From positions 88,981,421 through 89,045,420 of the forward strand of contig JALMGJ010000005.1 of NCBI GenBank assembly GCA_023362775.1: a DNA stretch of 64,000 bases, written 5' to 3'. The DNA is from Charina bottae. Taxonomy: Eukaryota; Chordata; Lepidosauria; Squamata; Charinaidae. Position numbers and translations under genes: made by a program. The notes under the pieces were generated by a model. It was given only the letters and a program-made list of their open reading frames with translations, had not been told where the DNA came from and did not search any database. Shown piece by piece: positions 1 to 10,856 of the stretch. Positions within the stretch are counted from its first letter, which is position 1. Each line of letters begins with the position of its first letter.

Positions 1-960
1 ATATTTCAGCTCTTCCGATAACTCCCCCCCTTATCCATTCACAAATCCAACAATCACTCTCATTTCTGTCCAAGTTTTAGCAAAAAAGTTCATAAAGGGT
101 TTCCAGAATTTTATTAAAATATTCCTTATTTGAACCCTGAATTTGAGGAAATTTCTAAGAACAATTTGCCATTGCTCATCCAATGAGCTTAATAACTAGA
201 GGGATTTGTCTCTGCCTTCCTGCATGAAAACCCGACCCTAAATTTGTCCTCAAATAATGACAGCTTTACCCCATCAGCAACCTTTATATGGTCCCTGCTT
301 GCATTGCTTTGCACTTAATTACTTATTGTATTTCATTCTGCCAGATTATTTATAGCATAATTGGTATTACTTTGGCTCTTTGCCAAAGAGGTTGATATTT
401 TAGATAAATTAAGCTCCCTTTTTTTAGTAACAGAATCAGCAATTTCACATTTGACTTCCTTAAGAACTTTTGGGGGTAAATACCATCTGGTCTGGTGCTT
501 TGTTGTTTTTTTTTTTGTGTTACCTAGTGCTAAAAGTGTATCCCTTGCAAACTTTGGGGCATTGCTCTTCGGAGCCAGATGTTGGCATCCATCTAATGCA
601 GAGGCTGGATACAAACTCTCTTAAGTTTTTCTGAAGTATAATTTTTGTGTGAAGTTGGAATCCAGGTGAGGAAAATCTTCCCCCACTTTTACATCATATA
701 TATGGTGTGCGACTGCTTTCTGTGAATTACACTCCAGCAAATGCCCTCTGTCTGAATGGAGGACAAGAGGTAGGAGGCGACTTTAATAGGGAGTCAACCA
801 GCAGATGATTGAATGATCTGATGCAAAAGAGAGAAAAATCTAACAGCCCCCAAAGGAGGCTAACCAATCAACACAATGACGGTGGGTTCCGTATGGTTTT
901 TTGAATAACCTCTTCAGTCCCAAGAACCTCTGTAAGTCATTGCAGAGATGAAGTTCCACT
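1..960. other. Unique non-coding stretch
   Basis: I see no gene, RNA gene or recognisable repeat. Two short opposing open frames overlap at 333-624. Neither resembles a known family and neither has splice context. The stretch ends at the target duplication of the first SINE. Confidence 0.5.
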
Positions 961-974
961 TATTCTCTTCAATA

Positions 975-1292
975 AGGTTTTCCCCTGCACAGTCGTGTCC
1001 AACTCTAGGGGGCGGTGCTCATCTCCGTTTCTTAGCCGAAGAGCCAGCGCTGTCCGAAGACGCTTCCACGGTCATGTGGCCGCATGACAAGCACAGAACG
1101 CTGTTACCATCCCACTGAAGTGGTACCTATTTATCTACTTGCATTTGCATGCTTTCGAATTGCTAGGTTGGCAAGTGCTGGGGCCAGTGCGGGAGCTCAC
1201 TCCGTCACACGGCACTCGGGTCTCGAACCGCCGACCTTCCGATCGACAAGCCTGGCGTCTTAACCACTGAGCCATCGCGCCCCTCTATTCTC
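975..1292 (-). mobile_element. SINE-A (tRNA-headed SINE), full length
   Basis: On the minus strand it begins with a tRNA-like head containing an A box (TGGCTCAGTGG) and a B box (GGTTCGAGACC). A central body follows, with GAAGAGCCAGCGCTGTCCGAAGACG-type sequence read on the plus strand, and then a short tail of the AACCTTTACC type. Target-site duplications TATTCTCTTCAATA lie at 961-974 and 1293-1306 (14 bp, perfect), so this is one intact retrotransposition event. Further copies occur in both orientations across the window. RNA polymerase III transcription and LINE mobilisation are known for such families and inferred here. Confidence 0.93.
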
Positions 1293-1306
1293 TATTCTCT
1301 TCAATA

Positions 1307-1833
1307 TGTACTGGATATTTGGTACAGAATAGGGCTTTGTCTTTAATTCCAAGGTAGAGTTCAGACTCTTGGAGGGACAAGAGGCTTCATGAGCCCTACA
1401 CACATCATCTGCTCTGTCTCATCTGAGCCAAGACTTGGACAATGACAGATAATGGACATCTGAGAAATGAGGGGATGGAAAAAAAGAGCAAAATACTGCT
1501 GTTTGCCTTGTGTTTTAGTTTACACATATGGAGCTAAAGGTGGTCTCCACCTAATCCATGTTCAGTTGGCCTGACAACTGATAACATAGTTCTGTTTTTC
1601 AACCCAGTTACCACCCAGGGCTGAAGCAATGCTCCTAAGCTATTTCACCTAACTTCACCTGCATCCCATACTCTTATTTTCCTTATTTGCACAGCCCTGT
1701 CTAAATGGTCCCACTGAAGCTTCTCTCTCTGTAGCTGTGTGAATATGTCTCTGAGTACACAAGAGTAAGCCAATAAACAAAACTTCTGCAACTTAAAAAG
1801 CTAACAGAACACAAGCCCGTTTACCTGATACAA
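1307..1833. other. Unique non-coding stretch
   Basis: No gene or dispersed repeat is recognised between the SINE-A copy and the 38-bp minisatellite. Confidence 0.5.
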
Positions 1834-2364
1834 TGCTGGTCTACATGCAAGGACATTATACGAGGAGCACGTGCTGGTCTACATGCAAGGACATTATACG
1901 AGGAGCACGTGCTGGTCTACATGCAAGGACATTATACGAGGAGCACGTGCTGGTCTACATGCAAGGACATTATACGAGGAGCACGTGCTGGTCTACATGC
2001 AAGGACATTATACGAGGAGCACGTGCTGGTCTACATGCAAGGACATTATACGAGGAGCACGTGCTGGTCTACATGCAAGGACATTATACGAGGAGCACGT
2101 GCTGGTCTACATGCAAGGACATTATACGAGGAGCACGTGCTGGTCTACATGCAAGGACATTATACGAGGAGCACGTGCTGGTCTACATGCAAGGACATTA
2201 TACGAGGAGCACGTGCTGGTCTACATGCAAGGACATTATACGAGGAGCACCTGCTGGTCTACATGCAAGGACATTATACGAGGAGCACGTGCTGGTCTAC
2301 ATGCAAGGACATTATACGAGGAGCACGTGCTGGTCTACATGCAAGGACATTATATAGGAGCACA
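1834..2364. repeat. 38-bp minisatellite, about 14 copies
   Basis: The repeat unit is 38 bp and contains TGGTCTACATGCAAGGACA followed by TTATACGAGGAGCACG. About 13 full copies are virtually identical; one carries a G-to-C change near 2251 and the last copy is shortened (TATATAGGAGCAC). Each junction creates GCACGTGC, a palindrome with an E-box core. No unit contains a stop in any forward frame and 38 is not a multiple of 3, so all three plus frames stay open for 150-190 codons with the same cycling peptide. That explains the long open frames without implying a gene. There are no spacers, so it is not a CRISPR array. Confidence 0.95.
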
Positions 2365-3072
2365 TAATGGCAGGAATCTGCACCTCCAGTCTAAAATGGC
2401 ATGGATACAAAACGCTTCCTTCCATATTATTTTCTAGCTTGTACCTTGTACACAGTAAGTTGCTGTCCCTAATTTTTAAGCTTTCCTCTTCCTCTTTCTT
2501 CTTAGGACAGACCAGCCCGCTTCAAATTGCTTGTCAGTTATGCACATGGCCGTATTCATGTGTGAAAACATGTTTTCCCAGAAAATATTTACAAGAAATG
2601 TCTTTGCTCTCCAAGTGCACCTCTTACTGTAAAATATACATTTGTGACACTTTTTGTTTTTTGAGATGCACTTTAGCACTGCCAGTTATGGAGATATGCA
2701 GAATTGGAAGATAACTGCATTATATAGGAGTCGTGAAAACCACTTGATCTCTTCAGAATGTGCAATGCACAAAGACCTTGAGCACACACCTCTTTCTTTT
2801 TTTCCTTCTTAATTCCCCCTTTCCCTCCGCTCAGCTTTTCTTGCTGATTCTGCTGATGTCCCATTACCTTACAGGTCAGTTATTACATACGGTGTCTCTA
2901 TTGCACAGATGCTGTTGTAATTCTGAAAACAAGGGATACAATTTACTTGGTTAACGCTTGAAATGACTTGTAGTTTTAGAAGAGTGCTGTCTTTGTTGGG
3001 GAACCACCGAATATTCCAGTAACCAGTCCGAATAGTTTTGCAATCATGGGTTCTCATTATTGAAGAAAGATG
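2365..3072. other. Unique non-coding stretch
   Basis: AT-rich sequence with several pyrimidine tracts (for example around 2790-2830). No gene or known repeat is recognised. Confidence 0.45.
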
Positions 3073-3080
3073 GGCTAGAA

Positions 3081-3313
3081 CAGGGGTCCCCAACGTGTGG
3101 GAAACTAGTGGGTCACTAGTGGGCCGTGGCCTGTTAGGAACTGGGCCGTGGGACTCCTGCCCACAAACCCCGCCCCCTTCCACGCAATTGGCTCCTGCCT
3201 GCAAACCCTGCCCCCCCAGTCCACGGAAATCCCAGAAAGCCCTCCCCCCCCGATCCGCAGAGAAATCGTCTTTTGAAACCGGTCCCTGGCGCCAAAGAGG
3301 TTGGGGACCCCTG
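3081..3313 (-). mobile_element. hAT-K non-autonomous hAT transposon
   Basis: Terminal inverted repeats CAGGGGTCCCCAAC and GTTGGGGACCCCTG flank a 233-bp GC-rich element with no transposase. Eight-bp target duplications GGCTAGAA lie at 3073-3080 and 3314-3321 (perfect). The inner part holds a single copy of the 40-bp unit (ATTGGCTCCTGCCTGCAAA plus a C-rich box) that is amplified in the family members at 55349 and 58606. Eight-bp duplications and CAG/CTG ends are the signature of the hAT superfamily. Confidence 0.92.
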
Positions 3314-3321
3314 GGCTAGAA

Positions 3322-4442
3322 GGAGAAAGACATAAATTGGGGCATTTTGAATATGAGAAAGACTCCTGCAATTAAAGATCAGCTTCTTTCCCAGCTGGAT
3401 GGCTCTGAGTATTGAGGTTGGGGTTAATCATTTATTCTGTACACTTAAATATTTGATAAGTTATGCATGGGTGTGTCTTTTTGAATTGCCCTTCCAAGCA
3501 GGTGTGAAGGCTTGGAAGACTAACCTTGGGTGGTCAAGAGAGACTGCTAAGAATGAAGAACTCCATGAGACTAGCAATGAGATGTTTGCTTTCTAAGAAC
3601 TTTCCTTTAACACTGTTCATGGAACTTCCTGGCTGTGTTTAGTTCTTCCTTTTGGATATCCAAAGCTACAATAAATTAATCATCTTGATATTCATCTTGT
3701 GTTATAATCAGTTGGCAAGTTGTTATGAGACCTAAGTGATTAATTAGCTACAGTTTAACATACTGAAAATACTTGGGGGCTATCATGAAGCACTGAGAGT
3801 CAATCTTAACAGGTGAGGCATTTATTAAGGATACCTTTGTTCTTTGAAACTGAGTTTGTTTCTGATGAGTTTACTTAGTACTAAGAGAAGATGGTGGGAA
3901 GCCCCAGATTCAAGCTCACTTTTTGACTCAGTCACTTTCTCTTAACTCAACCCTGCTGGGGAGGATTGCAAAGAGTTTAGTAATGTTAATGGTATGATCA
4001 AAACCTCCCACAAGTTTCAGAATACACGCCCTTACTATCTGAAGTCAACCGCTGTTTCAGGGCTGTCCAAGGAATATGGAAAAACCTCTTTGGCACTGCA
4101 ATCCTACAACCTTGGCCCATAGGCAAAGCCCTACTCCATCTTTGCAAGCAGTCCATCCTGTGTGACTACTCTTCTCCCACCCCTGCAAAATCCTCCTTGT
4201 GGTCTCCTCACTTCATTGGGCTCTATTTGTTCACTGCCAGCATCTGACTGAGCTGCAAAGCACCCCCATCGTCCGCTTCCCCATCTAGGTTTTGGAAGTT
4301 GGGGGTTTTCAGTTGGGAATAGAAGTTGGGCAGCTGGACTGATGCTGTCAAGTGATGGTAAAAATGAACCCTGGCAGTGGGAATGCTAGCTGGGACAAAA
4401 GCATTGGTGAATGGCTACTGTGAGGGCAATTATTGTTCTCCC
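3322..4442. other. Unique non-coding stretch
   Basis: No gene or known repeat is recognised up to the next SINE-A target site. Confidence 0.45.
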
Positions 4443-4457
4443 TACATACCATCACAA

Positions 4458-4792
4458 GGGGCATGGTGGCTCAGTCGGTAAGATGCCAGGCTTGTCGATC
4501 GGAAGATCGCAAGTTCGGAGGTTAGAATCCCTAGCGCCGCGTGATGGAGTGAGCTCCCGCACTAGCCCCAGCTCTTGCCAAACTAGCAATTGGAAAGCAT
4601 GCAAATGCAAGTAGATTAATAGGTACCACTTCGGTGGGATGGTAACAGCATTCTGCGCACGTCATGCCGGCCACATGACCATGGAAGCATCTTCAGTCAA
4701 TGCTGGCTCTTCGGCTAACAAACAGAGATGAGCACCGGCCCCTAGAGTCGGACACGACTGCACAAATGTGCGGGGGGAACCTTTACCTTTTT
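4458..4792 (+). mobile_element. SINE-A, full length, plus strand
   Basis: Starts GGGGCATGGTGGCTCAG with an A box, then a B box region GGTTAGAATCC (one substitution from GGTTCGAATCC), the family body, and a tail ending GGGGGGAACCTTTACC. Flanking duplications ACATACCATCA (about 4444-4454) and ACATACAATCA (about 4793-4803) differ at one base, which suggests a somewhat older insertion. Confidence 0.9.
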
Positions 4793-4803
4793 ACATACAA
4801 TCA

Positions 4804-6990
4804 GCAAATCATTCTAAGGCATAAGCTTGCCTTCTATGGCTAGTAGTTACTGTTGCATTTGCCTCCCAAGTGAGCTTGAAGATGGGGATGTAGCCACCAC
4901 TTGATCTCATTATGGTAGGAGTGATGGATAATAGGCTTGCAAGGTTCTCAAGTAGTATAGTGAATTTGCCAGACCAAGAACACCCTGTCTTCAGTATGTA
5001 TGGCTATTCTTTTTCTCCATGGGAATCTGATTAAGCAAAATGTCAGTTTTCAGATCTACCATGTTCATGAGAAGCCCAGATCAGAAAGCAGTTCTTCAAT
5101 TAACAGGTAAAAATGGGCTGTTCATCCAATTCTCTTCTGACCATGTAGTAAACTCAGAAGTAATATTTAGTAACTCTGTAGCTCCTCTTTTCAGTGTTCT
5201 TACCAGACTCCTACAGTTCTTGTGATGATACCATCACTTCACAGGTAACCTAATCAGGGTGTTAATTGTATAATGTATAATGAAGATTGATATCTTCTGT
5301 GATGTGACATATCCTAAATAAATTCCCCATGATGCTCTGATAAAATTTCACTGTTCGGTGCTTGCTTTGGGAGTTGAAGCTTGTCTTATGAGTAGTTGGA
5401 CTAGGAATAATTGACTTTCATTTTGAGTTTGGAGTTTCTCACTTTATCTGCCTGACAGATTCTAAGCTCTGTGGATCCTATCTCTTTGTTCATGAAATGC
5501 CATATTCATTGATGGTATTGTTGATGACTCACCCCTGGATGTCTCCTTTTCCTTTTGTCTTATTGTATGCCTCTAGGCAGAGATTCAGATGTAATGCCTC
5601 TTAGGTGAATCTAAAAATAATATGTGATTGAGTTTATTAGGAATTAATCTTGCTCAGTGGGAGCAAGCCACTTTTGGAAGATATTGCTGCACTTTTAATT
5701 GGGTTTACATTCTTGTGTACAGACTGTAATTCTTTGTCTTTCAAAGAAGGAAGTCCCAACATAATTAATGTTGAAATAACAAGGTTACAAAGAAAAAAAA
5801 GCAACAATTGGACATTTTTGTAGGAATAAGGGAAGTTGATTTAGACCAGGTCAGACTTGAGAATTTCTTTAGAGCAGTATTTGACGTCCATTCATGACCC
5901 ATCTGATGTTGGGACAGGTATAGTCTCCTTTCTCCAATGATATACACCAGCTTTTCCCAGTCAGGTGTCCTCCCATAATCCCAAGGTTCATACATTATGA
6001 GAGTGTAATCCAATATAGCTGGAGAGCGTCTGGTTGGAGAATGCTCGGCCATGGGAACTGGTAGTGGCATTCATGAGTCTTGAAGTAGGAGCTCTCCCTG
6101 CCCCCCCCCCGAAGATGAATAATATATCCGGGCTTCTCTGCTGTTAAAACATACGTACTACCATTGTGTGTTAATGCTTCTTCATATGACAAGCAAGATG
6201 GGCCATCCCATTCTGATCAAGCTGGCCTGTTGGTGTTCATCAGAAACCCTGTAGTTAAACAGCATACAAATAAAGACCTCAGATATGCTTAAAAGACACC
6301 AGGTATAGTGTGTGTGTGGGGGGGGGAGGGGGGTATTTGTTCTTGATAGCATTTTACTGCTGAAATCCTATGCCTGTTTATTTGAGAGTAAAGTCCACTG
6401 AACACCGTAAGTTTGACTTCTTAGTAAACATCCTCAAGATTGTCCAGCAGCAAAGCCTTTACTTAACACTATGTCTTATTTTTTGAAATGAGATTAGCAC
6501 GGGCAACAAAAAGAACACTAATTAAGATGAGCTACAAACTCTCTGATTAAAATGCTGTATCATGGAGGAATGTATAGAACAGTAAAAACAGACTAACAAA
6601 GAGAAGCTTGCTAAATGTTAAAGTTTGAATGCTTGAAGCTATGCAGGTGAATCAGGGCAGAAAATTATTGTATACATCTGTATTCAATAGGAATGTGATA
6701 TAAAGCTTGAAGCTTGAACAGATAAGTAGAAATCATAGGCACCATATTTTTAGTAGCTTTTCTTGCTTGTTACACTTGCTAAGAATTTTCTACATAATCG
6801 TGGACTCCCAAATTTACTGCTCTTTAGGAACTTCCTTGGGAGACTTAAAGTTATAGGGATAGCATAAGAACTAAAGGGTTGTCTCATTTTGGGGGTAGAA
6901 GAAAATCCTTTAGAATATACTCTGTTGAAAAAAATAGTTACCAAGATGTTTAGTTACCTACCAAGGGTATGCAAAGTGGCTTACAAATAG
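4804..6990. other. Unique non-coding stretch
   Basis: No gene is recognised in 2.2 kb. It holds a poly-C run at about 6102-6111 and a G-rich patch at about 6316-6335. Open frames of 60-100 codons, such as 5765-6070 on the minus strand, show no recognisable domain. Confidence 0.45.
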
Positions 6991-7000
6991 AAAATAAGTA

Positions 7001-7334
7001 AAGATAAAGGTTCCCCCCGCACATTTGTGCAGTCGTGTCCAACTCTAGGGGCCGGTGCTCATCTTCATTTCTTAGCCGAAGAGCCAGCGTTGTCCGAAGA
7101 CACATCCACGGTCCTGTGGCCGGCATGATGCTCGTGGAACGCTGTTACCTTCCCACCGAAGTGGTACCTATTAATCTACTTGCATTTGCATGCTTTCAAA
7201 TTGCTAGGTTGGCAAGAGCTGGGGCTAGTGCGGGAGCTCACTCCGTCACACGGGGCTAGGGATTCGAACCTCCGAACTTGCGATCTTCCGATCGACAAGC
7301 CTGGCGTCTTACCTGCTGAGCCACCACACCCCTT
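7001..7334 (-). mobile_element. SINE-A, full length, minus strand
   Basis: Reverse-oriented copy: tail (AAAGGTTCCCCCCGCACA) on the left, tRNA head (GAGCCACCACACCCC on the plus strand) on the right. Perfect 10-bp duplications AAAATAAGTA lie at 6991-7000 and 7337-7346. Confidence 0.93.
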
Positions 7335-7346
7335 AAAAAATAAGTA

Positions 7347-7684
7347 CTAAACCCCAAAACAGCATTAAAACAAATGACAACAGATTGTCAAAAGTTCAAC
7401 ATTAAGCATGGGAACAATCACCAAGAAAAATCGGAAGCACAAAGCAGCATCAAATTGAAATCAACATTGATGCTTTCCCATTTGTAGTCCAGAAATTCAT
7501 AAATGATGTAAAGCTTATTGAAAGTGGGCCCTAGTATGAGCACCAAAACAAAAGTTTTTTTTTAATGGCTACCAGAGTTTATCATTTGAAATCTCATAAG
7601 ATGTTGGCTTTCTCATTTGAAATCTTGCAAGATTTCAGGTGGACATCCCAAAATCTCATGAGAAGATAGGGTGACAAAAGGATA
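7347..7684. other. Short non-coding stretch before the CR1 fragment
   Basis: No gene is recognised. A short imperfect direct repeat of the phrase TCATTTGAAATCT occurs at about 7581 and 7613. Confidence 0.4.
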
Positions 7685-8220
7685 TAGTGGAACTAGAGAA
7701 GAGGGCAACTATGATGAAGGGACTGGAACAGCTTCCCTAGGAGAAAACTTGCAACATTTGGGGCTTTTAGTCTAGAAAGAAGGCAAATGAGGGGAGACAT
7801 GATTGTGGTGTACAAAATGAAGCAAGATGTGGATAAAGTGGACAAGGAGAATCTCTCTTCTGTTTCCCAAAATACTAGAACCAGAGGTCACCCAAAGGAA
7901 CTGAATCCTGGAAAAATCAGGACAGACAAAAGGAAATCTTTTTTACACAACATATCATTCAACTTTGCAATGCACAACCAAGAGATGCGGGGCTGGCTAC
8001 CAGCTTGGCTGGCTTAAAAAAAAAAAAGGTTAGACCAACTCATGGAAGTTATGGATTAATGGCTGTTAGTCATGATGGCAGTGTGAGTGAGTGTCTCTGA
8101 GGTCCATCTGCTGTGAGCTTCCTTGTGCAGTTGGGTGGCCACTGTGAGAACAGACTGCTGGACTAGATGGGCCAGGGGTTCAATCCAGCAGGGTCACTGC
8201 TTATGTGCTTATGTTCTTTT
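7685..8220 (+). mobile_element. CR1 LINE 3' end fragment
   Basis: The run of phrases is that of amniote CR1 3' regions: GGGGAGACATGATTGTGGTG, then AGAACCAGAGGTCACCCAA, then AGGACAGACAAAAGGAAAT, then ACTGCTGGACTAGATGGGCC, ending with repeats of TTATGTGCTTATGTTCTT. It is 5'-truncated, as CR1 copies usually are, and interrupted by an A-run near 8018. The 76-codon open frame inside it is not a host gene. Confidence 0.85.
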
Positions 8221-8309
8221 CTTAATGTATTTCTTATGTACAGTATATTGAAATATACACGGAGTATTGTTTGGCCGAGATGTTTAATACTATTAGCCAA
8301 GCGTGTGTT

Positions 8310-8465
8310 AACACTTCAAAGCATTTCCCCCCAGTAATCCTTAGAACAGCCCCGTAAGGTAAACTTGCATTGTTCTCCTTTCAGAGGGTCCAGGTGCATC
8401 ATGGCTTCACCAAGGCCAAGTGGTTTTGAACTGGCCACTTCCTGGTCTTAGCAAAGGTGCTTTTG
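8310..8465 (-). mobile_element. Old MIR-like SINE remnant
   Basis: Read on the plus strand it follows the reverse complement of the common tetrapod MIR layout: AAAGCATTT, then AATCCTTAGAACAGCCCCGT, then a bridge, then CACCAAGGCCAAGTGGTTTT and GAACTGGCCACTTCC. Divergence is high, so family and strand are tentative. Confidence 0.45.
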
Positions 8466-9126
8466 TGGAAAGTCTTTCCATATTTATTGCTGCCTAGTAC
8501 AAGTCTTCCAGACCTCTGAATGCAGCCTGTCGATTTGGGTTAATTAAAATGGGTTTCTCTGCCTTTCTGATGTTTCCCCTGCAAAACCAAGTGTAGGTGA
8601 ATTACCAGGAAGAATGACAGCTGCAGGCAATAAATGAGGATAGTAATACAAGGTTCAGTGCTGGGTAGAACATCATAAATCATCAGGAGAGGGCGGTCTG
8701 TGTGGTGACAAATAGCTGAGCAGCTGCAAGTAGCACTTTGCAGGTAAGAATTATTGCTCTGGCTTCTGGTAAGCTGTTCAGAAGCTGCTTCTCCTGCACA
8801 TATAGGTGGTGTTCTCCATTCCACAGAGAGTCAGGGCTATACGATTAGGAGAATGGCTGTCACATCCCTGGCTTGATATGGTACACCTACAGTACTGCGG
8901 ACTTTCATTTCCATTTGTGGTGCATTTAGCAGGAGCATTTCCTCTTGAACATGTAAACGCCAGATTGTCAGATTGCTGTCTAGGAAATTAAGGGAAAAGG
9001 ATCTAGGATTGGATGTTTGCCTTTAACTCTTCTGCTTTTGGTAAAAGTTGCCATCTCTTGCAAAGGAGCTTGCTGAAATGAAGGTGGCTTTGTAACTGCA
9101 TGGAAGGTGCTAGATCAGGACCAACA
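8466..9126. other. Unique non-coding stretch
   Basis: No gene is recognised. The two overlapping open frames at 8540-8991 show no recognisable domain. Confidence 0.4.
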
Positions 9127-9134
9127 TTTTAATT

Positions 9135-9430
9135 CAGTGCTTTCCAAACTGCCGCCGTTGGCGACACAGCAATGGTGGCAGCGGCGGCAGCGCGGGGGGC
9201 GTGCACGGCAGTGGTGCGGGGGGTGTGGGGGTGTGCACAGCGGCGGCAGCGACGGCAGCCTCGTGTTTTCCGCTAAAACGCGGAAGCGCCGCTGCCGTTG
9301 CTGCTGCCGCCGCTGTGCACACCGCCACCATGTGCGCCCCCGCACGTCCACGTCCTGGTTGTGTTGCGATACACTAAACTGTGTGTTGCGACACACTAAA
9401 GTGTCACGACACACAGTTTGGAAATCTATG
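9135..9430. mobile_element. hAT-H GC-rich non-autonomous hAT element (copy 1)
   Basis: Terminal repeats CAGTGCTTTCCAAACT and AGTTTGGAAATCTATG enclose 296 bp rich in CGG/GCA motifs and CpG. Perfect 8-bp duplications TTTTAATT lie at 9127-9134 and 9431-9438. The right end carries the family's repeated TGTGTTGCGACACACTAAA phrases. Overlapping Arg/Ala/His-rich open frames on both strands are by-products of the CG-rich core. No transposase is present, so mobilisation must be in trans. Confidence 0.93.
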
Positions 9431-9438
9431 TTTTAATT

Positions 9439-10610
9439 AGATGGAATGAAGCTGGGAGAAGGCACAGGGTTGGCTCTAGGAAGGAACAATTACTTAAATG
9501 TATATTTAATTCTCTTCCCTCAGTCTTCTTTTTCTGACACGAAAACGTTGAATTTTGGGTTGGTAACAGTGTTTAAACAAAGGCAGAGGAGAGCAGAGAG
9601 GAATGTCAGAGCTGAAACATTAAAAAGCAACAAGCATACCCTTATCACTGCCTGGGCCAGTCATCCTCTTGCAGATAAAGGAAGGACTTACTGCATATGG
9701 CCTCCATCTCAGTGGGAGTTGTGTGAAGTCTGTGCTAAACATTAAGTTTCTACTTTCAGGCAATCTAGACTTAAACTGAGCTCAGGGCTCTCTCTAAATT
9801 GTGCAAATACAGCAAAGTCTCGGTCTCTTTCACTCTGCATAACTCAACCATCCTGGCTTTTTCTGAGTTCATTCTGCTTCTCCCTGCTGGAAATATTTCA
9901 GCCTCTCTGCAGGCTTCCAAGATTTCAGCAGGCAAATTAACTCATGTCTTCCAAACAAGGATAATCATATATTTTCTAATTTCTAAGATCTAGAAACACA
10001 TACTTCCTCCTTTAAATAGCAGCTGAAGCTCCCGGAAAGCTGAAACCAGGGTTCAATAGGATACTGTATTTGGGTGATTTCCTTTGAATTGCAAGATAAA
10101 TGCACAGCTTGGTCTTTTTGGTGTATCAGCTCTTTTTCTTCTACTTTCTAAATAAAGGGAAGCAGAGCCGAACATTGATGGTGATGGGAAGAATAATGCA
10201 AACACTGTGAAGAGGTACATGGGGGGGGGGGGGGCAGGACCAGGTATAGAAGGAGATCTGTTGGAGTGAGTAAGGAACTATTTCATTTCAATGCTAGATT
10301 TAAAGATTCTTTCAGATGGGAGAGGAAATGGACCAGAATGCTCAAATTGTTGGATGGCTTGAAAATGAGCATGTTGGTTAGGGAAGTAATTATCAACTGG
10401 TAGTTTGCTGGGATACAAAAGCTGGTGAGGTGGGTGATGGGGGAAGTCCTTAAGGAACACCATAAATGATCAGTTGAGTAACAGAGTACCTGTAAATGAC
10501 CAAATCTCCTTCTTGGGAAAAGTAATATTTTTGTTTTTAACACGGAGGGGCTCCAGAGCCTTGGTTGAGTGATGGATGGCCAAAAGTTATAAATGTTTGA
10601 GGACGAGATT
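9439..10610. other. Unique non-coding stretch with a G14 tract
   Basis: Nothing gene-like is recognised. A run of 14 G lies at 10221-10234. Confidence 0.45.
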
Positions 10611-10856
10611 TTGTGTGCATGTGTGCATGCTCATGTGCACCTTCAAGTCAGTCTTGACTTCTGGCAGTTGCCTGGAATAGTCCATATAGTTTTCTTGGCA
10701 GCATTTTTGGAAGTGGTTTGCCACTGCCTTCTTCCTAGGGCTGATAGAGAATGACTGGCCCAAGGGCACCCAGATGGCTTAATGCCTAAGGCAGGACTAG
10801 AACTCACTGCTTCCTGGTTTTTAGCCCAGTGTCTTTAACCACTACTCCAAGCTGAT
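10611..10856 (-). mobile_element. SINE-B type I (tRNA-headed SINE)
   Basis: On the minus strand: a head with a TAGTGGTTAAAGACACTGG-like A-box region, the phrase matching GGACTAGAACTCACTGC on the plus strand, the body phrase CCTAGGAAGAAGGCAGTGGC, and a tail containing AGTCAAGACTGACTTGAAGG. It shares its tRNA head with the type II copies at 34857 and 48908 but has a different tail. Moderately diverged; I saw no clear target duplication. Confidence 0.8.

Noticed and set aside
333..614. Lys-rich 93-codon minus-strand frame as a host exon
   Set aside because: No recognisable domain, and a counterpart frame on the opposite strand is equally long; nothing supports coding.
1834..2364. Direct repeats resembling a CRISPR array
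   Set aside because: The 38-bp units are head-to-tail with no unique spacers, and the surrounding DNA is clearly vertebrate.
1833..2437. Long overlapping open frames of 152-188 codons
   Set aside because: They are the same stop-free 38-bp minisatellite read in three frames; no start context, splice sites or family match.
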